Part shown: one piece after another, positions 6,376 to 13,243 of the stretch | Layout: the number at the start of each line of letters is the position of its first letter | Position numbering within the stretch: the first letter of the stretch is position 1 | NCBI GenBank assembly: GCA_965247705.1 | Contig: CBDFHV010000039.1 | Location: 1-13,243 of the forward strand | Length of the DNA stretch: 13,243 nucleotides | Source: CBDFHV01 sp965247705 | Lineage (GTDB): Bacteria > Pseudomonadota > Alphaproteobacteria > Rhodospirillales > CAMCUA01 | Direction of reading: 5' to 3' | Notes under the pieces: model-generated | Told to the model about the DNA's origin: nothing | What the model saw: the letters and a program-made list of their open reading frames with translations, nothing else | Database searches by the model: none | Made by a program: the position numbers and the translations under genes

Positions 6376-7211
6376 ATGCCAGCTTTCCTTCATGCCGACG
6401 AAACCTTGATCCGAATGGGTTTCTTCCTCGGCATCCTGGCGGCCATGGCGACGTGGGAGATCATCGCCCCCGTCGACGCCAGGAGGCCTGGCGATCGATC
6501 CGCTGGTCGAGCAACCTCGGCATCGCGTTCCTGAACAGCCTGCTGGTCCGTCTGCTATTCCCGACGGCCGCGGTGGGATTGGCGGTACTCGCCGAATCCA
6601 GGGAATGGGGACTTTTCAACGTCCTCGACCCACCCTGGTGGATCGCCGTCGTCGCCTCTGTCGTCGTCCTCGACCTCGCCATCTACCTTCAGCACGTGCT
6701 TTTCCATGCGGTGCCGGCCCTGTGGCGACTGCACCGCATGCACCACGCCGATCTGGCGTTCGACGTCACCACTGGCGTGCGCTTTCACCCGCTGGAAATA
6801 GTGCTGTCCATGGGTATCAAGCTGGCCGTTGTCGCCGCCCTTGGCCCGCCGGCCGGGGCGGTGCTCGTTTTCGAGGTGCTGTTGAACGGCACCTCGATGT
6901 TCAACCACGGCAACGTTCGCATGCCTGGCGGCCTCGACCGGGTCCTCCGCTGGATCGTGGTGACGCCGGACATGCACCGGGTTCACCACTCGATCCAACC
7001 CAAGGAAACCAACAGCAATTTCGGCTTCAACCTGCCCTGGTGGGATCGCCTGTTCGGGACCTACCGGGCCCAGCCGGAAGACGGCCACGAGGAGATGATC
7101 ATCGGCATCGAGCAGTTCCGCGACCGTCGCGACCTGTGGCTCGACCGGATGCTGATCCAGCCGGGACTCGGTCCCGCGGGGCGCTATCCGATCAGCCGCG
7201 ATCATCCTTGA
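6376..7211 (+). pseudogene. Sterol desaturase / fatty acid hydroxylase-family membrane protein, broken by a one-base frameshift
   Basis: The protein start MPAFLHADETLIRMGFFLGI (ATG at 6376) and the rest of the protein are in different frames. They join at a run of five C residues (6467-6471). One more C would give ...EIIAPRRRQEAWRSIRWSSN and a continuous protein of about 278 residues ending at 7211. Downstream the di-iron histidine boxes are all present: HVLFH (6693-6707), HRMHH (6732-6746), and HRVHH (6975-6989), with NHGN at 6903-6914. Hydrophobic stretches before and between the boxes fit a membrane protein. The family hydroxylates or desaturates lipids using a non-haem di-iron centre. The loss may be a real mutation or a homopolymer sequencing error. 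The 3' end overlaps the convergent EamA gene by 20 bases. The ribosome site (GGGGAA) is rather far from the start. Confidence 0.8.
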
Positions 7212-8064
7212 GCACCGCTTCCCGGCGGGCGATGTAGGCGCAGGAGCAGGCGATGACCGCGGTGCCGGCCAGAGTCCACGCCGTGGGGACCTCGTCGAAC
7301 AGCAGCAGACCGATCGCCGCGGCGAGCGGCAGGCGGACAAAATCCAGGGGCATGATCAAGGTCAAGTCCGCCTGCCGCAGGGCCCGGGCCATGCACAGTT
7401 GGCCGGCGACGGCCAGCAGGCTAATGGCCACCAGCCAGGCAAGTTGGGTCGGCGTCGGTGTGGTCCAGGTGGCGAGGGCCGGCCCCACGGCAATCAAGGT
7501 GCCCAGCCAGCTGTAGTGGAAGACCACTTGGAAAGCGGTCTCGGTGGCCGTCAGCCGCTTCACCACCGTCAGGGACATGGCGGCGAACACCGCGCTCAGG
7601 AGCGCCGCCAGCATCGCCGGGTCCACCTGCCCCTGGGGCCGGACGATCAGCAGGACGCCCATGAATCCGATGACGGTGGCGGTCCAGCGGCGGGCGCGCA
7701 CCCGCTCCTTGAGGAACAGCACGGCCGTCAAAATGGACCACAAGGGGTTGGTGTAGGCCAGGGCCACGGCGTTCGCCAAAATCAGTTCGCCCAGGGCATA
7801 GGCCAAAGTGACGAAAGAGCCGACGGCGCAAAAAGCGCGGAAGACGTGGGCGCCCATGTGCGCCGTGGCGACGTTCCGGATGCCGACCCTGAGGGCGTAG
7901 GGCAGGACGATGATCAGGGCAATGGACTGGCGAAAGAAGGACATCGTCCACACCGACATCTGGTCGGCCAGGACCTTGATGATCAGTCCCATGCAGGTAA
8001 ACGCCACCACCGAGCCCATCATCCACAGGAGGCCTCGGAGATTGGAGCGGTCGGCGTCGCCCAT
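7192..8064 (-). CDS. EamA/DMT-family membrane transporter
   Basis: This 290-residue inner-membrane protein has about ten hydrophobic segments arranged as two EamA halves. The first half holds LGELILANAVALAYTNPLWS (near 91-110), followed by FLKERVRARRW. The second half holds RQADLTLIMPLDFVRLPLAA, followed by LLLFDEVPTAWTLAGTAVI. The FL-KER and LLFDE-P blocks are typical of drug/metabolite exporters of this superfamily. Its ATG at 8064 follows the TGA of the upstream flavoprotein with no gap, so the two are almost certainly translated together. The transporter probably moves the flavoprotein's substrate or product, or an amino-acid-like metabolite. Specificity cannot be read. The stop lies inside the end of the convergent sterol-desaturase gene. 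Confidence 0.88.
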   Translation of the reverse strand: MGDADRSNLRGLLWMMGSVVAFTCMGLIIKVLADQMSVWTMSFFRQSIALIIVLPYALRVGIRNVATAHMGAHVFRAFCAVGSFVTLAYALGELILANAVALAYTNPLWSILTAVLFLKERVRARRWTATVIGFMGVLLIVRPQGQVDPAMLAALLSAVFAAMSLTVVKRLTATETAFQVVFHYSWLGTLIAVGPALATWTTPTPTQLAWLVAISLLAVAGQLCMARALRQADLTLIMPLDFVRLPLAAAIGLLLFDEVPTAWTLAGTAVIACSCAYIARREAVLKDDRG

Positions 8065-9270
8065 TCAGGCGTGACCCGCGACGGCCCCGGTCGGTTCGAG
8101 CGGCGGAAAGCGGTCCGGCGTAAGAGGAGAAATATCGATCCGGGGCGCACGCCCGGTCGCCAGTTCGGCGATCAGAACGCCGGTCACCACCGACAGCGAG
8201 ATGCCGTCCCCGTCTTGACCCGTGGCGACCAGCAGATTGTCGATCCGCCCACTGCGGCCGATGATCGGCTTGCCGTCCCGCACATGGGGCCGAAGCCCGA
8301 CGAAGGTGCGCAGGATCGGGACCTGGCCCAGCACCGGTAGCCGTTGGGCGGCGGCGGCGGCGATATTGTAAATGCCGTCCGGTTGGCCGATACGGTCGTA
8401 GCCGCCGAAGGAGCGGGTGGTGCCGATCTGAATTTGCCCGATGGCGTTGGCATGGGCGGCGAAGCCGCCGCCAGCGCGCATCAGCGGGTCCTCGGCCGTC
8501 TCCATCAGTTCGGGGCGGTTCTTGACCACCATGCTGGAGGCCGAGGTCATGTAGCCGCCGATGAGGCCGTTGCAGCGGGCGGTGATCGCCACCTCGCCGC
8601 GCCGCGGCACCACCGGAAGGTCCAGGCCCACAAGCCGGCCCAGATCGGGGCTCCACACGCCGCCGCAGAAGACGAACTGCTCGGCGACAATGCGGCTGCG
8701 CCCGGTGATCACCGCCTTCAGGTGCCCGTTGGTCACCTCCGCCGCCACCGCCCGGGCATGCCAGTGGGTCTTGGCACCGGCGTTTTCGGCCGCCGCCACG
8801 GTGGCGATGGTCATCAGGTAGGGATTGACCGAGGCCTCGCCGGGGCAGTCCAGGGCGCCGACGATGTTCGGCGCCAGTTGCGGCTCCCGTCTCAAGGCCT
8901 CGTCCCGATCCAGCAGGTCCATGCGGTAGCCGGCCGCCTTCACCGCCGCGGGCAGGTGTTCGACCAGCGGCAGGATCTCGTCCCATTCGATGATCTGCAT
9001 GCAGCCGTGGCTACGGTATTCCACCGAGCGGTCGAAGCTCTTGATCACCTCCGGATAAAGCCGCTTGGTTTCGGCGGCCATTTCCATGCTGAGGCCCGGT
9101 TTCTTGGTCGAAATTGCGATCAGGCCCGAACACGCGCCCGAAGTGCCGGCGGTAGGCATGCGGGCATCGGCCAGCACCACGTTCAAGCCCCGCAGCCGGC
9201 TTTGATAGGCGCACGACGCGCCCACCGCGCCGGCGCCGATGACGGCGATATCCGCTTCGATGGTTTCCAA
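8065..9270 (-). CDS. DAO-family FAD-dependent amino-acid oxidase/dehydrogenase
   Basis: The 401-residue flavoprotein should oxidise the C-N bond of an amino or imino acid. The FAD-binding Rossmann motif is at the start (ADIAVIGAGAVGASCAY, GxGxxG at residues 12-17). The DAO C-terminal block is intact (GLRPHVRDGKPIIG, then NLLVATGQDGDGISLS). I chose a TTG start at 9268-9270. It has GGGAG seven bases upstream and puts the Rossmann motif at the usual distance. The open frame continues upstream to 9417, but that would add about 49 residues unlike the family and overlap the divergent gene. It is transcribed away from the Fe-S/flavin operon at 9365 and is the third DAO-family gene in the window. An EamA transporter follows immediately. 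It may be a stand-alone oxidase or an alternative subunit of the neighbouring complex. Confidence 0.87.
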   Translation of the reverse strand: METIEADIAVIGAGAVGASCAYQSRLRGLNVVLADARMPTAGTSGACSGLIAISTKKPGLSMEMAAETKRLYPEVIKSFDRSVEYRSHGCMQIIEWDEILPLVEHLPAAVKAAGYRMDLLDRDEALRREPQLAPNIVGALDCPGEASVNPYLMTIATVAAAENAGAKTHWHARAVAAEVTNGHLKAVITGRSRIVAEQFVFCGGVWSPDLGRLVGLDLPVVPRRGEVAITARCNGLIGGYMTSASSMVVKNRPELMETAEDPLMRAGGGFAAHANAIGQIQIGTTRSFGGYDRIGQPDGIYNIAAAAAQRLPVLGQVPILRTFVGLRPHVRDGKPIIGRSGRIDNLLVATGQDGDGISLSVVTGVLIAELATGRAPRIDISPLTPDRFPPLEPTGAVAGHA

Positions 9271-9277
9271 GAAACTG

Positions 9278-9282
9278 CTCCC
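9278..9282 (-). promoter_or_regulatory. Ribosome-binding site supporting a TTG start
   Basis: GGGAG on the minus strand lies seven bases before the TTG at 9270. It is the best-placed Shine-Dalgarno sequence in this intergenic stretch. No comparable site was seen for the in-frame GTG further upstream. Confidence 0.5.
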
Positions 9283-9312
9283 GAGATCTTGAACCACTAG
9301 CACCCTACTTCC

Positions 9313-9335
9313 GGGCCTGATATCACGAAAGGCCC
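9313..9335. promoter_or_regulatory. Inverted repeat in the divergent promoter region (possible operator)
   Basis: GGGCCT (9313-9318) and AGGCCC (9330-9335) form a 6-bp perfect inverted repeat around 11 bases. It lies midway in the 94-base gap between the divergent DAO gene and the [2Fe-2S]/flavin operon, where both promoters must lie. No regulator gene is seen in the window, so the operator role is a guess. Confidence 0.25.
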
Positions 9336-9364
9336 AGCCGCTTTTTCCCCATCGGAGGATTTCC

Positions 9365-9664
9365 ATGGCGCGCTTCCGGCGCACGGCCGAGCCCCAAGGG
9401 ACACGGGTCACGGTCACCGTGGACGATCGCGCCCTCTCCCTGCCCGCGGGCGAGATGCTGGCCGCCGCCCTCCTGGCGGAGGGGATCGACGGCTTTCACA
9501 GTTCGGTCACCGCCGACGAACGCCGAGGCCCGGTGTGCCTCATGGGAAGCTGCTATCAGTGCATCGTCACCATTGATGGCCGGCCTCAAGTGCGGGCCTG
9601 CCGGACGCCCGTGCGCGACGGCATGACGGTGGACCTGGCGGCGCCGCGAAGCGGTGGTGGTTGA
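9365..9664 (+). CDS. Small (2Fe-2S)-binding subunit of an amino-acid dehydrogenase (first copy)
   Basis: This 99-residue Fer2_4-type protein has cysteines C58, C63, C66 and C79 (C-x4-C-x2-C-x12-C) in GPVCLMGSCYQCIV and RACRTP. This is the pattern of the small gamma subunit of opine oxidase/HcnA/D-hydroxyproline dehydrogenase and of the N-terminal domain of sarcosine oxidase alpha. It would pass electrons from the flavin subunits towards the respiratory chain. The ribosome site GGAGG (9354-9358) is six bases before the ATG. The next gene starts two bases after its stop, so it leads an operon. Confidence 0.88.
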   Translation: MARFRRTAEPQGTRVTVTVDDRALSLPAGEMLAAALLAEGIDGFHSSVTADERRGPVCLMGSCYQCIVTIDGRPQVRACRTPVRDGMTVDLAAPRSGGG

Positions 9665-9666
9665 CC

Positions 9667-11079
9667 ATGGAGAAGCCCGACGTCCTGATCGTCGGCGCCG
9701 GCCCGGCCGGCGGTCGCGCGGCCCTCGCCCTGGCCGAGGCCGGGATCGGCAGCGTACTGCTGGATGACAACGCTCAGGCCGGCGGCCAGGTCTGGCGGAC
9801 GGGATCGGCCGACGAGGGCAACCCCTACCCCTTCCGCGACGACCGGGGCGATGCGCTTCGCCGCGCGCTCGCCGCCCACGGCGATCGCATCGACTACCGG
9901 CCGGAACACGAACTGGTGGGGTTTTTCCCGGGCAAGCGCCTGTGGGTCAGCGTTGGCGGAGGCGAACGGATCGATGAGTTCCAGCCCCGCTACCTGATCG
10001 TCGCCACCGGTGCGCTGGAGGTGTTCGCGCCCGTGCCCGGCTGGACCCTGCCCGGAGTCCTCGGCCTCGGCGGACTGCAGGCGCTTCTCAAGACCGCGCG
10101 ATTGGTGCCCGAAGGGCCGGTGGTCCTCGGCGGCGCCGGACCGCTGCTGCATTTGGTGGCGGCCCAGCTCTCGGCCCTGGGGGCGGACGTGGTGGCGGTG
10201 GCCGACGCGGCCGGGCGCCCGTCCCTGGGTCAGGTCGTGCGCATGGCGACGCGGTTCGACCAGTTCTCCAAGGGGTTCGCCTTCGATCGCGCCTTTCGGC
10301 GCCTGGACGTGCCCCTGATGCGCCGCCACGCGGTCGTCGAGGTCATCGGCGAGGACAGCGTCGAGGCGGTGCGCATCGCCCCCGTGGACCGGTCCTGGCG
10401 CCCGATGATGGGGGCGGCGCGCACGATACAGGCTTCGTTCGTCGGCTTGGGTCTGGGGGTCCGCCCCAATGTGGAAATCACCCGCCTGGCCGACTGCGCT
10501 CATTCCTACGATCCTTGGCGGGGCGGCTGGTCGGTCCGCCGGGACCTGGATCTGGAGACCTCGGTGGAGGGCCTGTTCGTCGCCGGCGCCGGCGGCGGCA
10601 TTGGTGGTGTCGAGGCGGCCATTCACGAAGGCGTGGTGGCGGCGGGCGCGGTGGCGAAGCACCTCGGCGCGACGGACGCCTTGCGGACGAAGGTTGCCCA
10701 GGCCCGCCGGTCGATCCGGTCCCTGGATCGCTTCCGCGACGGTCTGGCCGACTGGTCCAGAATCCGTCCCGGCATCTTCGAGATCGCCACCGGGGAAACC
10801 ATGATCTGTCGCTGCGAGGATGTGCGCCGGAGCCAGCTCGATGGGGCACTGGCCGGTGGTTACGACCTGCTGGGTCCCTTGAAGATGAACACCCGTGCCG
10901 GCATGGGCCTGTGTCAGGGCCGGACCTGCACCCCGGCGGTGCAGCACATGGTGGCCCGGTCCCAGGGCTTGGACCTGGCCGCCGTCGAACTGCCCACCAA
11001 CCGCACGCCCTTGCGGCCGGTGCCGGCGGCGGCCATCGCCGCCATGACGCCGCCGCAGCCAGCGGAAGCGGCCCGATGA
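9667..11079 (+). CDS. Large FAD/NAD-fold subunit with C-terminal BFD-like [2Fe-2S] motif (opine oxidase A / HcnB type)
   Basis: This 470-residue subunit has an N-terminal dinucleotide motif LIVGAGPAGG (7-16) and a second glycine-rich strand VVLGGAGPLL (152-161). A VAGAGGGIGGVEAA block (305-318) is the FAD-contacting stretch typical of the family. The C-terminus has C381, C383, C416 and C421 in ICRCEDV and GLCQGRTC, the BFD-type cluster site. Such subunits are the alpha part of opine oxidases, HCN synthase (HcnB) and D-hydroxyproline dehydrogenase. The ATG at 9667 is preferred over a TTG at 9661 that overlaps the previous stop. The stop overlaps the next start (ATGA). It is the only alpha subunit visible in the window. 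Confidence 0.88.
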   Translation: MEKPDVLIVGAGPAGGRAALALAEAGIGSVLLDDNAQAGGQVWRTGSADEGNPYPFRDDRGDALRRALAAHGDRIDYRPEHELVGFFPGKRLWVSVGGGERIDEFQPRYLIVATGALEVFAPVPGWTLPGVLGLGGLQALLKTARLVPEGPVVLGGAGPLLHLVAAQLSALGADVVAVADAAGRPSLGQVVRMATRFDQFSKGFAFDRAFRRLDVPLMRRHAVVEVIGEDSVEAVRIAPVDRSWRPMMGAARTIQASFVGLGLGVRPNVEITRLADCAHSYDPWRGGWSVRRDLDLETSVEGLFVAGAGGGIGGVEAAIHEGVVAAGAVAKHLGATDALRTKVAQARRSIRSLDRFRDGLADWSRIRPGIFEIATGETMICRCEDVRRSQLDGALAGGYDLLGPLKMNTRAGMGLCQGRTCTPAVQHMVARSQGLDLAAVELPTNRTPLRPVPAAAIAAMTPPQPAEAAR

Positions 11080-12251
11080 CCACTTCGCCCGAGACCTTCG
11101 ACGTCGCCATCATCGGCGGCGGCGTCATGGGCTGTTCGACCGCCCTGTGGCTCAACCGCGGCGGCATGAGCGTGGTGGTGTTCGAACAGAACCGCCTGTG
11201 CCGCGAGGCGTCGGGCCGCAACGCCGGCACCCTGACCCTCCTCTACACCCGCGCCTCGCTGATCCCCTACACCGCCCGCGGGCGGGAGATGTGGACGACG
11301 ACCAAGGAATGGCTGGGCGAGGACGGGCAGTTTCACGATCGGGTCGGCCTGGAACTGGCTTTTACGCCCGAGGACGCGGAGAACATGGAGACCCAGATGC
11401 GGGCCCGCGCCGACGCCGGCGCGCCGATCGAGATCGTCGGCGGCAACCGGGCCCGCGAGATCGAGCCGGCTCTCTCCGACGCCCCCGTCATGGCCGCCTA
11501 CTGTCCGCTCGACGGCTCGGCCAACTCCACCATCTGCGGCCACATCTACCGCCGCGCCCTGAGCCGCGAAGGGGTCCATATTCGCGAGAACACCCGGGTC
11601 GAGTCCGTTCATCGGGACGGCGGCGCCTTTGCCGTCCAGACTCCTCAAGGCGGCGTACGAGCGAAGCGGGTGGTCATGTCGGGTGGCGCCTGGATCAGCA
11701 AGATGGCCGCCTGGTTCGGTCTCGACTTCCCCATCACCATCCGCATGAATCAGGGGACGATCCTTGAACGCCTGCCGTTCATCTTCAACAGCTCGCTGCG
11801 GGTGGTGGGACAGATCTCGCTGAAGCAGCTTCCGGTGGGCAGCGTGCTGGTGGGGGGCGGCAAGGGGGAGCACTGGATTACCGACGCCGACAAGGTCCAC
11901 GAACAGCAGGATCTGGCGAAGATCGCCAGCAAGATGGTCAACGGGGTGCGCAGCGCGGTTCAAGCGGTGCCCGCCCTGCGCCATGGCCGGGTCGCCCGCG
12001 CCTGGGTCGGGCGGGAGGGCTTCGCGCCCGACAACCTGCCCATCATCGGCCCCATGCCCGGGGTGGAGGACGCCTACGTTATCGGCTGTCAGCGTTCGGG
12101 CTTCACCACCGGACCCTTCATGGGCATGCTGCTGGCCCAGCACATGATGGACAAGGAGCCGGAATTGCCGATCCTGCGCCCCGAATTCAACCCCGGCCGG
12201 CTGCTGAGCATGAAGCCCCAGGCCTGGGACACCGACCCCCAGTCGGCGTAG
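11076..12251 (+). CDS. DAO-family FAD subunit of the dehydrogenase (first beta subunit)
   Basis: The 391-residue protein is a D-amino-acid-oxidase-fold flavoprotein. The Rossmann motif VAIIGGGVMGCSTALWL is near 10-26, and the EASGRNAGTL block follows near residues 45-55. The C-terminal block PDNLPIIGPMPGVEDAYVIG, then QRSGFTTGPFMGMLLAQ, closes the FAD site. In the related opine oxidase and hydroxyproline dehydrogenase complexes this beta subunit carries the substrate-oxidising flavin. The start overlaps the alpha-subunit stop by four bases (ATGA), so translation is coupled. The downstream small subunit starts 22 bases after the stop. Substrate unknown. Confidence 0.88.
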   Translation: MTTSPETFDVAIIGGGVMGCSTALWLNRGGMSVVVFEQNRLCREASGRNAGTLTLLYTRASLIPYTARGREMWTTTKEWLGEDGQFHDRVGLELAFTPEDAENMETQMRARADAGAPIEIVGGNRAREIEPALSDAPVMAAYCPLDGSANSTICGHIYRRALSREGVHIRENTRVESVHRDGGAFAVQTPQGGVRAKRVVMSGGAWISKMAAWFGLDFPITIRMNQGTILERLPFIFNSSLRVVGQISLKQLPVGSVLVGGGKGEHWITDADKVHEQQDLAKIASKMVNGVRSAVQAVPALRHGRVARAWVGREGFAPDNLPIIGPMPGVEDAYVIGCQRSGFTTGPFMGMLLAQHMMDKEPELPILRPEFNPGRLLSMKPQAWDTDPQSA

Positions 12252-12273
12252 CCGGACCGTCGAGGCAGATCCC

Positions 12274-12585
12274 ATGCCCCAGTTCGTCCGCCTGGCCGAA
12301 AAGGACCGCCCCGCCGTCACCCTGTCCGTGGATGGCGAGGCGGTAACCGCGCTCGATGGCGACACCCTGCTGGTGGCCCTGCTGACCAACGGCCGGCGGG
12401 TCCGGGATTCCGAGTTCGGCGACGGGCCGCGGGCCGGGTTCTGCGTCATGGGCGCCTGCCAGGACTGCTGGGTATGGCTGGGCGACGGCGACCGGGTGCG
12501 GTCCTGCACCACCCCGTTGGAAGACGGTATGACGGTGCTGACCCGGATGCCCGCGTGGCCCTTCGCGGCCAGCGTGGAGTCATGA
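12274..12585 (+). CDS. Small (2Fe-2S)-binding subunit (second copy)
   Basis: The 103-residue protein has C57, C62, C65 and C78 with the same C-x4-C-x2-C-x12-C spacing as the first copy (GFCVMGACQDCWV, RSCTTPLEDGMTV). The two are clearly homologous but diverged: conserved mainly around the cysteines and the DGMTV block, with different N-termini. This points to an old duplication rather than a recent one. GAGG upstream is a plausible ribosome site. Its stop overlaps the next start (ATGA). Confidence 0.87.
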   Translation: MPQFVRLAEKDRPAVTLSVDGEAVTALDGDTLLVALLTNGRRVRDSEFGDGPRAGFCVMGACQDCWVWLGDGDRVRSCTTPLEDGMTVLTRMPAWPFAASVES

Positions 12586-13243
12586 GCCCCCTCGAAACCG
12601 ACGTGGCGATCATTGGCGGCGGGCTCATGGGGTCCTGGACCGCCCTGTTCCTGCGCCAGCGGGGGCGATCGGTGGCGGTCGTGGAGCGGGGGTTTGCCGG
12701 CGCCCAGGCCAGCGGCGTCAACCTGGGCAGCCTGCGTCTTCAGGGCCAGTCGCCCCTCGAGCTGCCCCTGTGTCTGCGCGCCCACGCCCTGTGGGAACGG
12801 CTGCCGGAATTGATCGGCGACGACGGCGAATTTCACCAGACCGGCCACCTGCGGCTGGCCCTGGAGGAGGAACACCTCCCAACCATCGCCGCCGGCGCGG
12901 AAACGGCCCGACCCTTCGGCGTCGATATTCAGTTTCTCGATAAAGGTGACGTGCGACGGCGATATCCCTGGCTCGACGGTTCGGTTCTGGGCGCCACCTT
13001 TTCGGCCCGCGACGCCGGCGCCAATCCTCGCTTGGTGGCGCCGGCGGTGTCGCGCGCGGCCAAGGCCCGCGGGGCCGACCTGCGGGAAGGGGAGAACGTG
13101 GTCCGGATCGATCACGCCAATGACCGCTTCACCGTCGCCACCGAGTCCGGATTGCAGGTTCGCGCGCCAATCCTGCTCAACGCGGCCGGGGCCTGGGCGG
13201 ACAAGATCTCGGCCCGGTTTGGCGAGGAGGTGCCCCTGTTCGG
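12582..13243 (+). CDS. DAO-family FAD subunit (second beta subunit), cut by the right edge
   Basis: 220 codons are visible from an ATG that overlaps the previous stop. The Rossmann motif VAIIGGGLMGSWTALFL is at 8-24, followed by the family's ASGVNLGSLRLQGQS block (about 42-56), and VRAPILLNAAGAWADKIS near the visible end is the GAWAD block of DAO-family enzymes. It resembles the beta subunit at 11076 in fold and position but differs throughout in sequence, so it may accept a different substrate. Together with the second small subunit it forms a gamma-beta pair placed directly after the complete gamma-alpha-beta set. Confidence 0.86.
   Translation, partial: MSPLETDVAIIGGGLMGSWTALFLRQRGRSVAVVERGFAGAQASGVNLGSLRLQGQSPLELPLCLRAHALWERLPELIGDDGEFHQTGHLRLALEEEHLPTIAAGAETARPFGVDIQFLDKGDVRRRYPWLDGSVLGATFSARDAGANPRLVAPAVSRAAKARGADLREGENVVRIDHANDRFTVATESGLQVRAPILLNAAGAWADKISARFGEEVPLF

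Noticed and set aside
5409..7211. A 600-codon open frame on the plus strand
   Set aside because: Its first two thirds are the mirror of the DapA-family gene on the other strand, low-complexity and without family motifs. Only the last part, from about 6471, is real, and that belongs to the frameshifted sterol-desaturase gene.
7421..8986. A 521-codon open frame on the minus strand overlapping the oxidase and transporter
   Set aside because: It is the same strand in another frame. The translation is arginine- and glycine-rich without motifs, whereas the chosen frames carry clear DAO and EamA blocks.
9271..9417. N-terminal extension of the DAO gene at 8065-9270
   Set aside because: It would add about 49 residues before the Rossmann motif and overlap the divergent small-subunit gene and its ribosome site.
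10515..12251. A longer version of the first beta subunit starting inside the alpha gene
   Set aside because: The added part is the alpha gene in the wrong frame. The ATG at 11076 overlaps the alpha stop in the usual ATGA way and gives the normal DAO-family length.
10914..13115. A 733-codon open frame on the minus strand
   Set aside because: It lies opposite three convincing plus-strand genes with motifs and coupled starts. Its translation has no recognisable domain and is a GC-rich shadow.

Overview
The window is GC-rich (well above 60% by eye) and compactly coded. It looks like an alphaproteobacterial chromosome, probably Rhodospirillales-like. This rests on the ISC-type ferredoxin, the REP/RAYT system and the amino-acid oxidase gene cluster. 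I cannot name a genus from the sequence alone.

Positions 1-3060 are a scarred accessory stretch. A subtilisin-family (S8) protease gene runs off the left edge on the minus strand, followed by a 489-base, visibly AT-richer gap with no gene. Next is a REP-associated tyrosine transposase (RAYT) gene of which only the two ends remain. The RAYT remnant is broken by at least two nested elements: an IS1380-family insertion sequence with an intact transposase, and directly against its right end a 99-bp IS630/MITE-like element with 29-base imperfect terminal inverted repeats.

Positions 3061-3960 hold a two-gene iron-sulfur unit, an A-type Fe-S carrier (iscA-like) and an adrenodoxin-type [2Fe-2S] ferredoxin. 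The unit ends in a pair of inverted REP hairpins (a BIME). These sit between convergent genes and close to the RAYT remnant.

Positions 3977-9270 hold mostly minus-strand genes. A DapA-family lyase is followed by a fold-type III PLP aldolase of the D-threonine/3-hydroxyaspartate aldolase type. A plus-strand sterol-desaturase-family gene is broken by a one-base frameshift in a C run. A DAO-family flavoprotein (probable TTG start) is followed directly by an EamA-family exporter, TGA abutting ATG.

Positions 9365-13243 hold a divergent plus-strand operon with tight or overlapping junctions. The order is a small [2Fe-2S] subunit, an FAD/NAD-type subunit with a C-terminal BFD-like [2Fe-2S] motif, a DAO-family subunit, a second small [2Fe-2S] subunit, and a second DAO-family subunit that runs off the right edge. 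This is the subunit set of opine oxidases, HCN synthase and D-hydroxyproline dehydrogenase. Here the small and DAO subunits are present twice, with only one large subunit visible.

Taken together, 3977-13243 reads as a catabolic locus for an imino, N-alkyl or hydroxy amino acid. The flavin/Fe-S dehydrogenases would oxidise the substrate, the DapA-family enzyme would deaminate or cleave the product, and the PLP aldolase would split a beta-hydroxy amino acid. The substrate is not determined by the sequence.
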